A stretch of DNA of 64,000 nucleotides, from contig NZ_VUYU01000002.1 of NCBI RefSeq assembly GCF_011682065.1, positions 62,001-126,000 on the forward strand, given 5' to 3'. Positions within the stretch are counted from its first letter, which is position 1; each line of letters begins with the position of its first letter. The translations under genes were made by a program, and so were the position numbers. The notes under the pieces are model-generated. The model had not been told where the DNA came from. It worked only from the letters and a program-made list of their open reading frames with translations, and searched no databases. This DNA comes from Massilia rubra (GTDB taxonomy: Bacteria; Pseudomonadota; Gammaproteobacteria; Burkholderiales; Burkholderiaceae_D). Positions 1-7,711 of this stretch are shown here, piece by piece.

Positions 1-111
1 GGCGCGCCACTGCGCGGGCTCGAGCATGGTTGCCGCTTGCCCGGACTGGCGGGGGGCAATGCAGCCTGCCACGCTTCGTCCGAACTCGCCGCTGTAGATA
101 AAGGTAGACAT
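1..111 (-). CDS. Partial gene at left edge of RiPP cluster, unidentified
   Basis: An open frame starts with ATG at 111 on the minus strand and runs 37 codons off the edge without a stop. It begins one base after the TGA of the YcaO gene (113-115), so the two are probably translationally coupled. The visible N-terminus (MSTFIYSGEFGRSV...) is not one I recognise. In azole-forming RiPP clusters the neighbours of a YcaO gene are often an E1-like or Ocin-ThiF-like partner, or a flavin dehydrogenase. Either would fit the position, but nothing in these 37 residues proves it. Confidence 0.5.
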   Translation of the reverse strand, partial: MSTFIYSGEFGRSVAGCIAPRQSGQAATMLEPAQWRA

Positions 112-112
112 G

Positions 113-1438
113 TCAGGCAAACGGTTGTGGAAAAGGGTTGATCGTCATGGCCGCGCCGGGCGCGATGTCGCCGCGATCCATCAGGAAGGCGTGGAATTGC
201 GCCAGCCGCGCGGCGCCGAGGTAGCGCGCGGTGGTGATCGTACTCATGGGCATCAGGCTGGGAACCAGGGCGCGAAAACCACGCAGGCCGACCTGGCGCA
301 GCTCGTCGGAGCTCAGTTCCAGCAGCAGGATCTCGTGGCCCAGCGCTTGTGCGCGTTGTTTCAGCCAGGCCAGCTGGGCGCCTGCATGACTGTGGTCCGG
401 CAATGCCTGTCCGGCTTGCAGGTCGGAAAAGCGCACCCGGTCGCTCCCGTCGAGGAAATCGAACGCATGGGCGCGTTCGGGCCGGGCCATGTACACCGCG
501 CCATCTTCGATGTCCGCGCATTGCTCGGCGCTTGCGGGAACGTTCAGCTGGCCGGTGTCCAGGATGGAACTCAAGCTTGCAACCTCGCGCAAGGCCTTGT
601 AGCACGCGTCCGCGAAGCTGAAACTGCTGGCGCAGGTGACAAGGTTGGCCGCATGCGGGTGGCACGAACGATGCCGCCGCAGATACACGGTCGGCAAGCC
701 GACATCGGTGGTGGCGTCGAACAGCATGTATTCATCTTCCTGTTCGAGCAAGGTGCGCACGGCGGGCGCGAAGTGCGCCAGGTCGGTGCTGTCGAAGGCG
801 ATCTGCGGCAGCCGCCTGCGCAGCAGCCACGTCAGTGCTATCGCATCCCTTTCCAGCACTTCCGCAGTCGCGGTCACCAGGGCGGTGGCGGGATCGTGGT
901 GGACTGCGGTGCCGGTGGAAATCGCGGCCCAGAATCGTTCGCTGGTCCACGCGCGCGGATACAAGTGACTCATCACGACGGGCACGTATTTCTTGTCGCC
1001 GGTGTTCAAGCTCACAGCCTCGACCCAGCGCATCGGCTCGTCCGGGTCGAAGGGGTGGAAGGGCTGGTCCGGCAAGGCCAGTTCGTCCTCGGAAAAGCTC
1101 GGCAGGGTGGGCCAGTTGAACGCGTCCTTGCCCAGTTCGTTGGCGCTGGCGACCATATATTCATGCTCCAGCAACATGCACGAGCTATACCGCTCCGCTG
1201 CTTCGCACACCGCCTTCAGGCGCGCCAGCTCGGGGTCGACGTCGGTGCCGCAGCCGCTGAGATACGTGTTCCAGAGGGGCGCCCCAGTGTATGTGCGCGC
1301 TCCCTGGAGTAGTGCGCTCAGGTTGCCGGCATGGCAGCCGTAGCTGTGGAAAATTCGGTCGGAAAAATTGGACAGGACGATGGACCGGGGCATGCTCAAC
1401 ACCCCGCCGAACGCCCCGCACAAGGCTTCAAAGCGCAT
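113..1438 (-). CDS. YcaO-type cyclodehydratase (RiPP azoline-forming)
   Basis: 441-residue YcaO-domain protein. Azoline-forming YcaO enzymes use ATP to convert Cys, Ser and Thr of a precursor peptide to thiazolines and oxazolines. Family signatures visible are the GTAVHHDPATAL and ATAEVLERDA stretches in the middle and a C-terminus ending NPFPQPFA. That ending supplies the PxPxP motif (PFPQP) that marks the azoline-forming branch and lies at its active site. The start overlaps the upstream gene by 11 bases. An internal Met at residue 16 (codon at 1393) is an alternative start. It is the last complete gene of a minus-strand run: precursor, ABC ATPase, ABC permease, unknown, YcaO. No E1-like partner lies inside the window, so either the unknown neighbour or the gene off the edge should supply that role. 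Confidence 0.85.
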   Translation of the reverse strand: MRFEALCGAFGGVLSMPRSIVLSNFSDRIFHSYGCHAGNLSALLQGARTYTGAPLWNTYLSGCGTDVDPELARLKAVCEAAERYSSCMLLEHEYMVASANELGKDAFNWPTLPSFSEDELALPDQPFHPFDPDEPMRWVEAVSLNTGDKKYVPVVMSHLYPRAWTSERFWAAISTGTAVHHDPATALVTATAEVLERDAIALTWLLRRRLPQIAFDSTDLAHFAPAVRTLLEQEDEYMLFDATTDVGLPTVYLRRHRSCHPHAANLVTCASSFSFADACYKALREVASLSSILDTGQLNVPASAEQCADIEDGAVYMARPERAHAFDFLDGSDRVRFSDLQAGQALPDHSHAGAQLAWLKQRAQALGHEILLLELSSDELRQVGLRGFRALVPSLMPMSTITTARYLGAARLAQFHAFLMDRGDIAPGAAMTINPFPQPFA

Positions 1439-2282
1439 GCTGCCGCCTCCAGTGCTGTTGCAGGGCGCGCAGTGCGTGCGGCGGGAGCGCCAGCAGGATC
1501 AGATAGTCCGACTCGGATCCGTCAAATCCCAGCTGGTTCAGCAGCAAGCGCAGCACGTCGAACCGGCTCGTTCCCTCGCCGCTGGCGGCCAAACCGTGCC
1601 TGAGTGCGCCTATCAGGTGATGAAACGTGGGCAGCGCGGCAGCTGGCAAGTTGGCGCCGCGCACCAGCAGGCCATCACGCTCCAGCGCGTCGGATTGGGC
1701 CAGCATCTGCCCGACCAGGGCGCCCGGCAGCGTGTTGGCAAACACCAGCGGCGAGAGCATGGCGGCCGGCGGCGGGCAGCGCATGTCCAGTGCCGCCGCC
1801 ATGGCGGCCGGCAAGGCCGTCTTCAAGAGCGCCGGGTCGGCCACCAGCAGGGGCGGCAGATGGTCGTTTAGCGCGACCAAGGTGGCGGCAGTGCGCGCAT
1901 CGGCGTGCGTTGCCAGCCACAGCGCGGCGTGCGCGGGTTGGCACCGCACGAGCGTTTGATGGGCGCCGCTGTCGCGCGCCGGACCCCGGCCGAGCAGTTC
2001 GGGGGCGCGGCAGGGTTGCTCATGGTTGAGTGTGTCGATCGTCGTTTCAGCCCATCCGACCAGCACATTGCGCGCGTTGCGGGACGAATATCCGGGCATG
2101 TGAACCAGGACCTGCGCCTCGCTGGCGGGCTGGGCAAAGCTGCGCAGGATGGCGACGACGCGGGCGTGCGGCAACGCCGCCAGGAGGGCATGCAAGCGCG
2201 CCAGCAACGGCGACAGGAGGCTGTTCTGGCGTCCTGCGCGCAGCCGCAGCGCGTAGGCGTGGGCGAGTGGAAGCGGCTGCAT
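1428..2282 (-). CDS. Unknown protein of the YcaO cluster (284 aa)
   Basis: 284 residues, Ala/Leu-rich, predicted soluble, with no signal peptide and no membrane segment long enough to be convincing. I do not recognise a family. It lacks the TfuA pattern, a CxxC zinc pair and any nucleotide-binding loop I can see. It starts 4 bases after the permease stop and overlaps the YcaO start by 11 bases, so it is translationally embedded in the cluster and probably works on the same peptide. It could be a leader-binding partner of YcaO, a divergent dehydrogenase, a peptidase or an immunity factor. The sequence alone does not choose between these. Confidence 0.6.
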   Translation of the reverse strand: MQPLPLAHAYALRLRAGRQNSLLSPLLARLHALLAALPHARVVAILRSFAQPASEAQVLVHMPGYSSRNARNVLVGWAETTIDTLNHEQPCRAPELLGRGPARDSGAHQTLVRCQPAHAALWLATHADARTAATLVALNDHLPPLLVADPALLKTALPAAMAAALDMRCPPPAAMLSPLVFANTLPGALVGQMLAQSDALERDGLLVRGANLPAAALPTFHHLIGALRHGLAASGEGTSRFDVLRLLLNQLGFDGSESDYLILLALPPHALRALQQHWRRQHAL

Positions 2283-2285
2283 GGT

Positions 2286-3338
2286 CTATTCCTCCGCCGT
2301 ATAGCGAAAACCCTTCAAGGTCCACCACGCCATGCCGGACGTAAACAGCACCAGGAATGCGACCGAGGTGGCGATGCTGAAGCTGGGGGGATAGTCGAGC
2401 ATGGTCTGGCGCAGCAGGTTGACGCAATGGGTGGCCGGCAGGAAAAATGCGACGATGCGGGTCGCCGGATACTGGGTATTCGGGAAGATCAGGTCGCCCA
2501 TGAAGATCATCAGTAAATTGAAGATGGTGAACAGGTGAATGCCGCTGGAATACGAGCGCAGGTTGCTTCCGAGTGCGATCCCCAGGCTGAGCAGGCTCAG
2601 GCTGGACAAGCATGCCACCGCGATGCTCGCGATAATCGTCGACCAGCTCAGCTTGAGCCCGAGCAGATAGTCGCCCAGCAGCACGAACAGAATCGACTGC
2701 CCCAGCGCCAGCAGCAACTTGGTCGTGGCCTCCGCCGAGAAGATGAGGTACAGCGGGACCGGGAACAGCCTGAACAGGCGCAAGGTGCCTTTGGAGCGGT
2801 CGCTGAGCAACTTGGCGCCGGTCGTGAACAGCGCCAGGTTCATGAGCGACATGATCAGCAAGCCAGGCAGGAAAGCGAAGGACATGGCGCCATCGGCGGC
2901 CACCCTGACCGCGTACGCGGGCGGATTACGGGGGGGCGACAGTGCGACCGCCACGAGCTCTGCAATCGCCTTGTTCTGTTCCAGCGCATAGATGGTCGGG
3001 GTCGGGGCGCCGGCGTCCTGGCTCAGGACCAGCCTGGCATTACCGTCGCGCACATTCTGCGCCGCGTTACCGCTGATCGGGACGATCTGGAGCCCGGGCA
3101 GCCGCATCTGTTCGATGCGCTTGAGCACTTCCGGCGCGACCGACACGGTGCTTCCCATGGTGATCGGCAACGGGCCGCTGTTGGCATAGTAGGTAAAGCT
3201 CGACATCAGCAGAAAGCCGAGAGGAATGACCAGGGTCATGGCTAGCGACGTCAGGCTTCTGTGATAAAAGGCAAGCGAAAGGCGGGAAAATCTCAGGAAA
3301 ATCGGCCACGGCGATGGCGCGGCAACGGCGCAATTCAT
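2286..3338 (-). CDS. ABC-2 type transporter permease
   Basis: 350 residues with the layout of ABC-2 family exporters (DrrB/SagH-like). One N-terminal membrane segment (about residues 30-52) is followed by a soluble loop of about 110 residues. Five hydrophobic segments then fall in the C-terminal half, with short loops. An AAGGA sequence lies upstream of the ATG. It follows the ATPase gene by 12 bases. Together they should form an exporter for the modified peptide and possibly provide self-immunity, as SagGHI does for streptolysin S. The substrate is inferred from context only. Confidence 0.8.
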   Translation of the reverse strand: MNCAVAAPSPWPIFLRFSRLSLAFYHRSLTSLAMTLVIPLGFLLMSSFTYYANSGPLPITMGSTVSVAPEVLKRIEQMRLPGLQIVPISGNAAQNVRDGNARLVLSQDAGAPTPTIYALEQNKAIAELVAVALSPPRNPPAYAVRVAADGAMSFAFLPGLLIMSLMNLALFTTGAKLLSDRSKGTLRLFRLFPVPLYLIFSAEATTKLLLALGQSILFVLLGDYLLGLKLSWSTIIASIAVACLSSLSLLSLGIALGSNLRSYSSGIHLFTIFNLLMIFMGDLIFPNTQYPATRIVAFFLPATHCVNLLRQTMLDYPPSFSIATSVAFLVLFTSGMAWWTLKGFRYTAEE

Positions 3339-3350
3339 TGGTCAGGTTCC

Positions 3351-4310
3351 TTAGTTGGCTATCACGCTCAAATACACATCTTCCAGCGAAGGTTGCGTGA
3401 CCACCAGGTTGAGTCGTAGTCCGTTCGTTTGTTCGAGCAGCAAGATAGCGCCGATCAAGCCGGCCGCCTGGTGGGAGGCGCACGAAATCATGTGTTGCTG
3501 CCCATGCAAGGTCAGTGGCGCGTCAGCCGGAAGCGATGCCCTCAGTTCGTCGACAAGCCATGTGGGGGCGGTAAATTTGATCGAGATGCGGCAGGCGTGC
3601 TGTTGCAGCAGCTCCTGGGCGTTGCCGCTCATGCGTATTTTTCCGTTATCGATAAAATAGATGCGGTCGCACAGCTCCATCGCTTCTTCCATGTGATGGG
3701 TGGCAATGACGCCCGAAAAATTGCGCTGCTGCTTCCTGGACAGCAAGGCGTCCCACACCGTGCGGCGCGACCGCACATCGAGCGCGGAGGTCGGCTCGTC
3801 CAGTACGACCAGCGATTTGTCGCCATACAAGGCGGCAAAAATACTCAATCTCTGGGTCTGGCCCGCCGACAGGTCGCCTATCTGCTGCGTCATCAAGTGG
3901 GCAAGGCCAAGCTGGGCGATCAAGCCTTTCTTGTCAGGCTCAGCCGGATACATGTGTTGATACAGCTCGCATAACTGCCCCACCGTTAATTCGGAGGGAA
4001 GAGCGTAGCGCTGGAACACGATGCCGATCCTGCCGCGCTCACCGGGGGTGAGCAGGGCCGGTCTTTTGTCGAAGATGGAAACCAGGCCTGAACTTGGCTC
4101 CTGCAAGCCCTCGAGAATTTCCAGCAGGGTGGTCTTGCCTGCGCCGTTCGGACCCAGCAAACCGATCACTTCACCGTGAGCGATATGGATAGTGACCCGG
4201 TCGAGCGCAATTTTGTCGCCGTACAGCTTGCTGACGTCGGTGAAGTCGACAGCGTGGAACTCGGGCCGATGGTTCGCAAGGTGGTTCATAGGCATTTTAA
4301 AACGGGACAA
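3351..4310 (-). CDS. ABC transporter ATP-binding protein
   Basis: 319-residue ABC ATPase. Walker A GPNGAGKTT lies near residue 55, the ABC signature is LSAGQTQRLS, Walker B is LVVLDEPTSALD, and the switch His is in ATHHMEEA. A C-terminal extension of about 100 residues follows, as in CcmA/DrrA-type exporters. The start chosen is a TTG at 4310 because GGAG lies 5 bases upstream. ATG codons at 4295 and 4289 are alternatives with weaker ribosome-binding sites. It pairs with the permease 12 bases downstream. It is separated from the precursor gene by 124 bases that contain a stem-loop, so export proteins are probably made at a lower level than the precursor. Confidence 0.85.
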   Translation of the reverse strand: MSRFKMPMNHLANHRPEFHAVDFTDVSKLYGDKIALDRVTIHIAHGEVIGLLGPNGAGKTTLLEILEGLQEPSSGLVSIFDKRPALLTPGERGRIGIVFQRYALPSELTVGQLCELYQHMYPAEPDKKGLIAQLGLAHLMTQQIGDLSAGQTQRLSIFAALYGDKSLVVLDEPTSALDVRSRRTVWDALLSRKQQRNFSGVIATHHMEEAMELCDRIYFIDNGKIRMSGNAQELLQQHACRISIKFTAPTWLVDELRASLPADAPLTLHGQQHMISCASHQAAGLIGAILLLEQTNGLRLNLVVTQPSLEDVYLSVIAN

Positions 4311-4383
4311 TCAATCTCCATCGTCGTCGCTCACGCGCGGGCCGAAGGGTCGCCCAAGCCGGGATGTCGATGAATGAGGAGGC

Positions 4384-4419
4384 GGCATCGATTCCGCATA
4401 GGAGCCTGGAACCGATGCC
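4384..4419 (-). terminator. Stem-loop between precursor gene and exporter genes
   Basis: Two 12-base arms (4384-4395 and 4408-4419) flank a 12-base loop. On the plus strand one position is an A-C mismatch. In the minus-strand transcript the same position is a G-U wobble, so all 12 pairs can form in RNA. No U-tract follows. A partial terminator or processing hairpin after a precursor gene, as known downstream of sagA, is the likely role and would keep precursor mRNA in excess. Confidence 0.55.
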
Positions 4420-4434
4420 GATGGAGAATTGCTG

Positions 4435-4671
4435 CTACCGCGGCATTTTCGGTATTGGCGGCCCGCCGCAATTGGCGGAACCGAAGGAGCCGACAGTGCC
4501 GATGCAGCCGCCGGCAGTGCCGAACGTACCGGCAGTCCCGGCTGTGTTGAAGGCGGCGGTCAGGGGTTGATCATGCGGCGCGTCGGCAGGCCCATAGGCC
4601 GCGCTGGCATCTGGCGCCGCTTCCGGTGTCAAGTCATAACTATGCTTTTTTTCCAAAGTAAACAGTTCCAC
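4435..4671 (-). CDS. Putative RiPP precursor peptide
   Basis: 78 residues. The start is GTG at 4671, with GGAG 5 bases upstream, which fixes the frame. Residues 1-42 look like a leader: acidic and Pro/Ala-rich, with a FTLEKKHSYDLTPE stretch. Residues 43-70 look like a core. Thr, Ser or Cys recurs every third residue (T43, T46, T49, T52, then after one extra Gly C56, T59, S62, S65, C68), and most triplets end in Gly. The tail is Pro-rich (PPIPKMPR). This is the composition expected of an azole/azoline precursor. It lies first in the minus-strand run leading to the exporter and the YcaO gene. Its short length means database support is likely to be thin. It has no similarity I recognise to known bacteriocins. 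Confidence 0.65.
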   Translation of the reverse strand: MELFTLEKKHSYDLTPEAAPDASAAYGPADAPHDQPLTAAFNTAGTAGTFGTAGGCIGTVGSFGSANCGGPPIPKMPR

Positions 4672-4980
4672 GTAAGCTCCATTCGAAAAAGAAATTAAAT
4701 ACTGACAATTGCATCGACCGTTAAAGACGGGTAGGCAATTTACAGCGGCTAATATTATTTCATTCCAGTCAAAAACTGCGAAGGCTGGAAAACTTATGTA
4801 GGAAATTATAGAAAAAGGAATCTCGGTCGATCAAGCGTTTTTTAAAGAATCGTACCTGTGTTCGCTTTTTCAGCCACACCCGGCTCTGCCGATGTATTCA
4901 AGATGAAAGACATAAAAGATGAGTCTGGACTGGATCATTTGTAACCATTCAGCCTCTATCAAGAACTATCAAAAATCACA

Positions 4981-5169
4981 AGCAAACATCAAGTGCGACA
5001 TCACCTTGTCCGCGCCGCGCACCCTGATGTTGCGCCCCGCCGAACTCATCCTTGAGCCTTGCGTTGCTGTGCCCGTGCAGCTCCTTGCTGCAGTAGGCCG
5101 TATCCATCACGTCATGCAAGTGCGTCACGCGCGCCGCCGTCACGGCTGCACACATCCCTCCTTCATGCC
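4981..5169 (-). pseudogene. Decayed transposase fragment
   Basis: Read on the minus strand, one frame gives ...VMDTAYCSKELHGHS followed directly by NARLKDEFGG. The next frame then gives GRNIRVRGADKVMSHLMF. In intact DDE transposases of this kind, the DAAY.SKELH.HS block and the R.N.RLKDEFGG..VRVRG..KVM.HLMFG block are separated by several tens of residues. The fragment therefore carries an internal deletion, a one-base frameshift and truncation at both ends. No terminal inverted repeats were recognised. It suggests past insertion beside the RiPP cluster. Confidence 0.55.
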
Positions 5170-5675
5170 GAACCCGCCGATAAATTCACACGCATGAGCA
5201 GTTATATAAGTGGATGCGTCGATTGCAAATAGACCTGATCTGCGTCTGTTTTTTTAATGTCGGATCGCGGCTTATTCAAGGAGGATGGACGCCGGTAATA
5301 ATATTCGCCTTAATTGATATCGTGTGTTTCGGGAGGCGAAAAGGTCTTAATCGGTCGATCGATAAAAAGATCAACGGGCCAATCGGGGGATTTTAAGATC
5401 ATGTCGCCGGCGGCGATAAGGGCTGAATTGGCGGTCGGCTTGCAATTAGCGTCCGATTCCAGGTTTGATGTATTTTTCGATGCGGGCGCGATTTTGAGCG
5501 GACGTCGGTAATGATCGTCATCAGGGGATTGGACGGGACGATGCAGGGGATAAGCGCGTCAGCATGCTGGGAAGTAAGTGACTTGGTAATTGATGCCCCC
5601 CATCGTGAATGACCACGGGGGGGCGGCCGGCGACGCGCTACTGCCGCCAGCCCGGATGCGATGCAGCCGTGCCTG
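5170..5675. other. Gene-free stretch, lower GC, with one GC hairpin
   Basis: No credible gene. Short frames here lack ribosome-binding sites and family features. A hairpin with 7-base C/G arms (5595-5601 and 5618-5624) lies just downstream of the peroxidase operon (minus strand) and may help end its transcript, although no U-tract follows. The composition is visibly more AT-rich than the flanking genes. Confidence 0.4.
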
Positions 5676-7046
5676 TCAGCCCGGGTCGCGCCCTTCGCCC
5701 GCCAGCCAGCGCAGCGCCGTCAGGCTCGGCATGAACAGGTATTCACCGCCACGCACCGTGCAGAAAGTCTGGATGCCGTGGATGCGCTGGCGCACCGGGC
5801 GTTTCTGGATGGTGAAGGTGCTGTCTTCATCCTGCTGGCCGAGGATGGGGTCGCGCTCCTTGCCCAGGTCCATGAAGTTCCCGTGGTCAACCCACTCGGC
5901 CTGCATGAACTCCACCGTCTCCGGCGCCTTGGCGCTGATCCCGATGAAGAACAGGCCGCGTTCCTGGCCGTCGTCTTCCAGCAGGTCCGCGCGCCACGGC
6001 GCACCGAAGGTGGTGCTGCGGCGGATGATGCGATGGATATTCACGTCGGTCAGCACCGCCAGCTTGCTGTCGCGCGGGTTCATGCGGCGCATGTGGCAAC
6101 CGTGCGGCGCCTGCAGGCCGGCCTGGTCGTCCTTGTAGGTGAAGTCGTTGTTGCGCTTCGGGTCCGCGCCCAGCGCCGCATCGTCTTTTTCGGGCGCCAG
6201 CGTGAGCGGCGCACCGCTGCGCCAGCGGCCCACCAGCTTGGCCGCCAGCAGTTCCTGGCCGGCTTCGTCGTCGGCGTTATCGCGCAAAAAGCGGTTGAAC
6301 GCGGCGGCGTCGGCCTGGTACTTGCGGATCACCACAAAGGTGCCATTGCGGCCCAAGGCGTCGGGCTGCGGCATCGCCATCGGCACGCCCGATTCGCCCG
6401 GATAGCCGAGAATCAGCTCGCCCGCCTTGATGGCGTCGCCCTGGCCCGGCAGCAGGTCTTCGATGCCGCCGTCGATGGCCGGGTTGCTGATGTTGTCGCG
6501 GTAGCCGAAGGGATTGAGGCTGTCCGGCTGCGCGCCGAAGTCGTGCATGCCGAGCAGGGTGACGCCCTGGACATTCTCGAATTCGTTCTTGGCGGTGGCC
6601 AGCGCGTGCTTCCACGATGCTTCATCGGGCGCGAAGATCGACACCGTCACGTGCACCTCGCCGCTGTCGTACGGCGCTTCCCAGTTCGCCGGGGCGCTGG
6701 CGCCGATGTCTTGCAGGCGGTCGGCGCGCGCCGCCATGCCGGCGCGGAAGGCGGCCGGAAAACTGGCCAGCGAATCTTCAGGGATGTCCAGCGCCACCAG
6801 GCCGGCGTGGCTCAACGCCACCGCGATCCAGGCGGTGGTGTTGGTGCGCGCATCGGCGGCGCTGCGCACGTGCGGGGCCAGGCGCGAGAGCAGCGCGCGC
6901 CCGCCTGCGGCCTGGTCGATCTTGAGCAGCACGTGGGTGCCGTAGTACGGGTCGGGGCGCTTGAACAGGATGGTGGCCTGGATGTCGTCCAGTTCCAGCG
7001 TTGGCGAGGAATGGACCAGGTTCTTGAGTGTATCGATAATCGTCAT
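5676..7046 (-). CDS. DyP-type peroxidase
   Basis: 456 residues from the ATG at 7046, chosen because GAGG lies 5 bases upstream; a start 15 bases earlier is possible. Dye-decolorising peroxidases are heme enzymes with two ferredoxin-like domains. The GYRDNISNP segment occupies the position of the distal GxxDG motif, with its Asp retained. HMRRMNPR near residue 318 holds the proximal heme His. The FIGISAKAPETVEFMQAEW block is typical of the larger class C/D enzymes. No signal peptide is seen, so it is probably cytoplasmic. It overlaps nothing and starts 7 bases after the stop of the preceding gene of the same operon. Expected role: peroxide-dependent oxidation of organic substrates. Confidence 0.88.
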   Translation of the reverse strand: MTIIDTLKNLVHSSPTLELDDIQATILFKRPDPYYGTHVLLKIDQAAGGRALLSRLAPHVRSAADARTNTTAWIAVALSHAGLVALDIPEDSLASFPAAFRAGMAARADRLQDIGASAPANWEAPYDSGEVHVTVSIFAPDEASWKHALATAKNEFENVQGVTLLGMHDFGAQPDSLNPFGYRDNISNPAIDGGIEDLLPGQGDAIKAGELILGYPGESGVPMAMPQPDALGRNGTFVVIRKYQADAAAFNRFLRDNADDEAGQELLAAKLVGRWRSGAPLTLAPEKDDAALGADPKRNNDFTYKDDQAGLQAPHGCHMRRMNPRDSKLAVLTDVNIHRIIRRSTTFGAPWRADLLEDDGQERGLFFIGISAKAPETVEFMQAEWVDHGNFMDLGKERDPILGQQDEDSTFTIQKRPVRQRIHGIQTFCTVRGGEYLFMPSLTALRWLAGEGRDPG

Positions 7047-7053
7047 GGGAACC

Positions 7054-7662
7054 TCAAGCAATCTTGTCCAGGAATTCCTGGAGCGCGTCGTTCTGTTTTT
7101 GCAGGCGGCGCGTTTCGACCACCGACAGATTCGGATTGGCGACGTACCAGCCGTCGGCGGTGATCTGTTTGCCGGCGATGAAGTCCTTCACGCCAGGATC
7201 GGTGATGCCGGGCCAGCCTTCGACCGATGAAAACAGCAAATCCATCAGATCGGGAATCTTGGTCGCGAAGTCTTCGATGTAGGTGTCCCAGTCGCCGTCG
7301 TAGGTGGTGGCGAACAGGATCTTGGTGTCGTTTTCGAAAAAGACGAAGCGCATGTCGTGCAGGGTCGAGACCTTTTGCGCGCCGTTGAAGTTACCGTTAA
7401 CCAGTTTGAAAATGCGGCGCAGGCGCTCGGCGCCGCCCGGCTTCAGGTCGGCCATGGCGGTCAGTTCGGAGATCTTGCCGGACTGGCGGCCGATGCGGCC
7501 GGCCGATCCCGCGTGGCCTTCGGTGTTGGGGTCCTGCTCGCGCAACATGTTCTCGAGCGCGAGTTTGAGCAGGTCGGGGGCGTCTCCCAGGACCTCCTGG
7601 ACTTTGCGCTTGATGTCCGCGAGGTCGGTAGAGGATTTGTTTTGTGGGGTGGTGTCGCTCAT
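7054..7662 (-). CDS. Conserved protein between catalase-like and DyP genes
   Basis: 202 residues with AAGGAG before the ATG. The first 70 residues are polar and charged. The remainder contains a DMRFVFFENDTKILFATTYDGDWDTYIEDF stretch, whose alternating strands suggest a ferredoxin-like fold, in keeping with the DyP fold next door. I do not know a defined function. Its fixed place between a heme catalase-like protein and a DyP peroxidase suggests an accessory or third redox component. No cofactor motif is visible. Confidence 0.75.
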   Translation of the reverse strand: MSDTTPQNKSSTDLADIKRKVQEVLGDAPDLLKLALENMLREQDPNTEGHAGSAGRIGRQSGKISELTAMADLKPGGAERLRRIFKLVNGNFNGAQKVSTLHDMRFVFFENDTKILFATTYDGDWDTYIEDFATKIPDLMDLLFSSVEGWPGITDPGVKDFIAGKQITADGWYVANPNLSVVETRRLQKQNDALQEFLDKIA

Positions 7663-7711
7663 GATTGCTCCTTGGGTCTTGAAAAAAGGGTGATGCTGAC
7701 TACGGGACTAC

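Noticed and set aside
4919-5197. 92-codon plus-strand ORF near the RiPP cluster
   Set aside because: It is the antisense of the transposase relic and has no ribosome-binding site, so it is not a second precursor.
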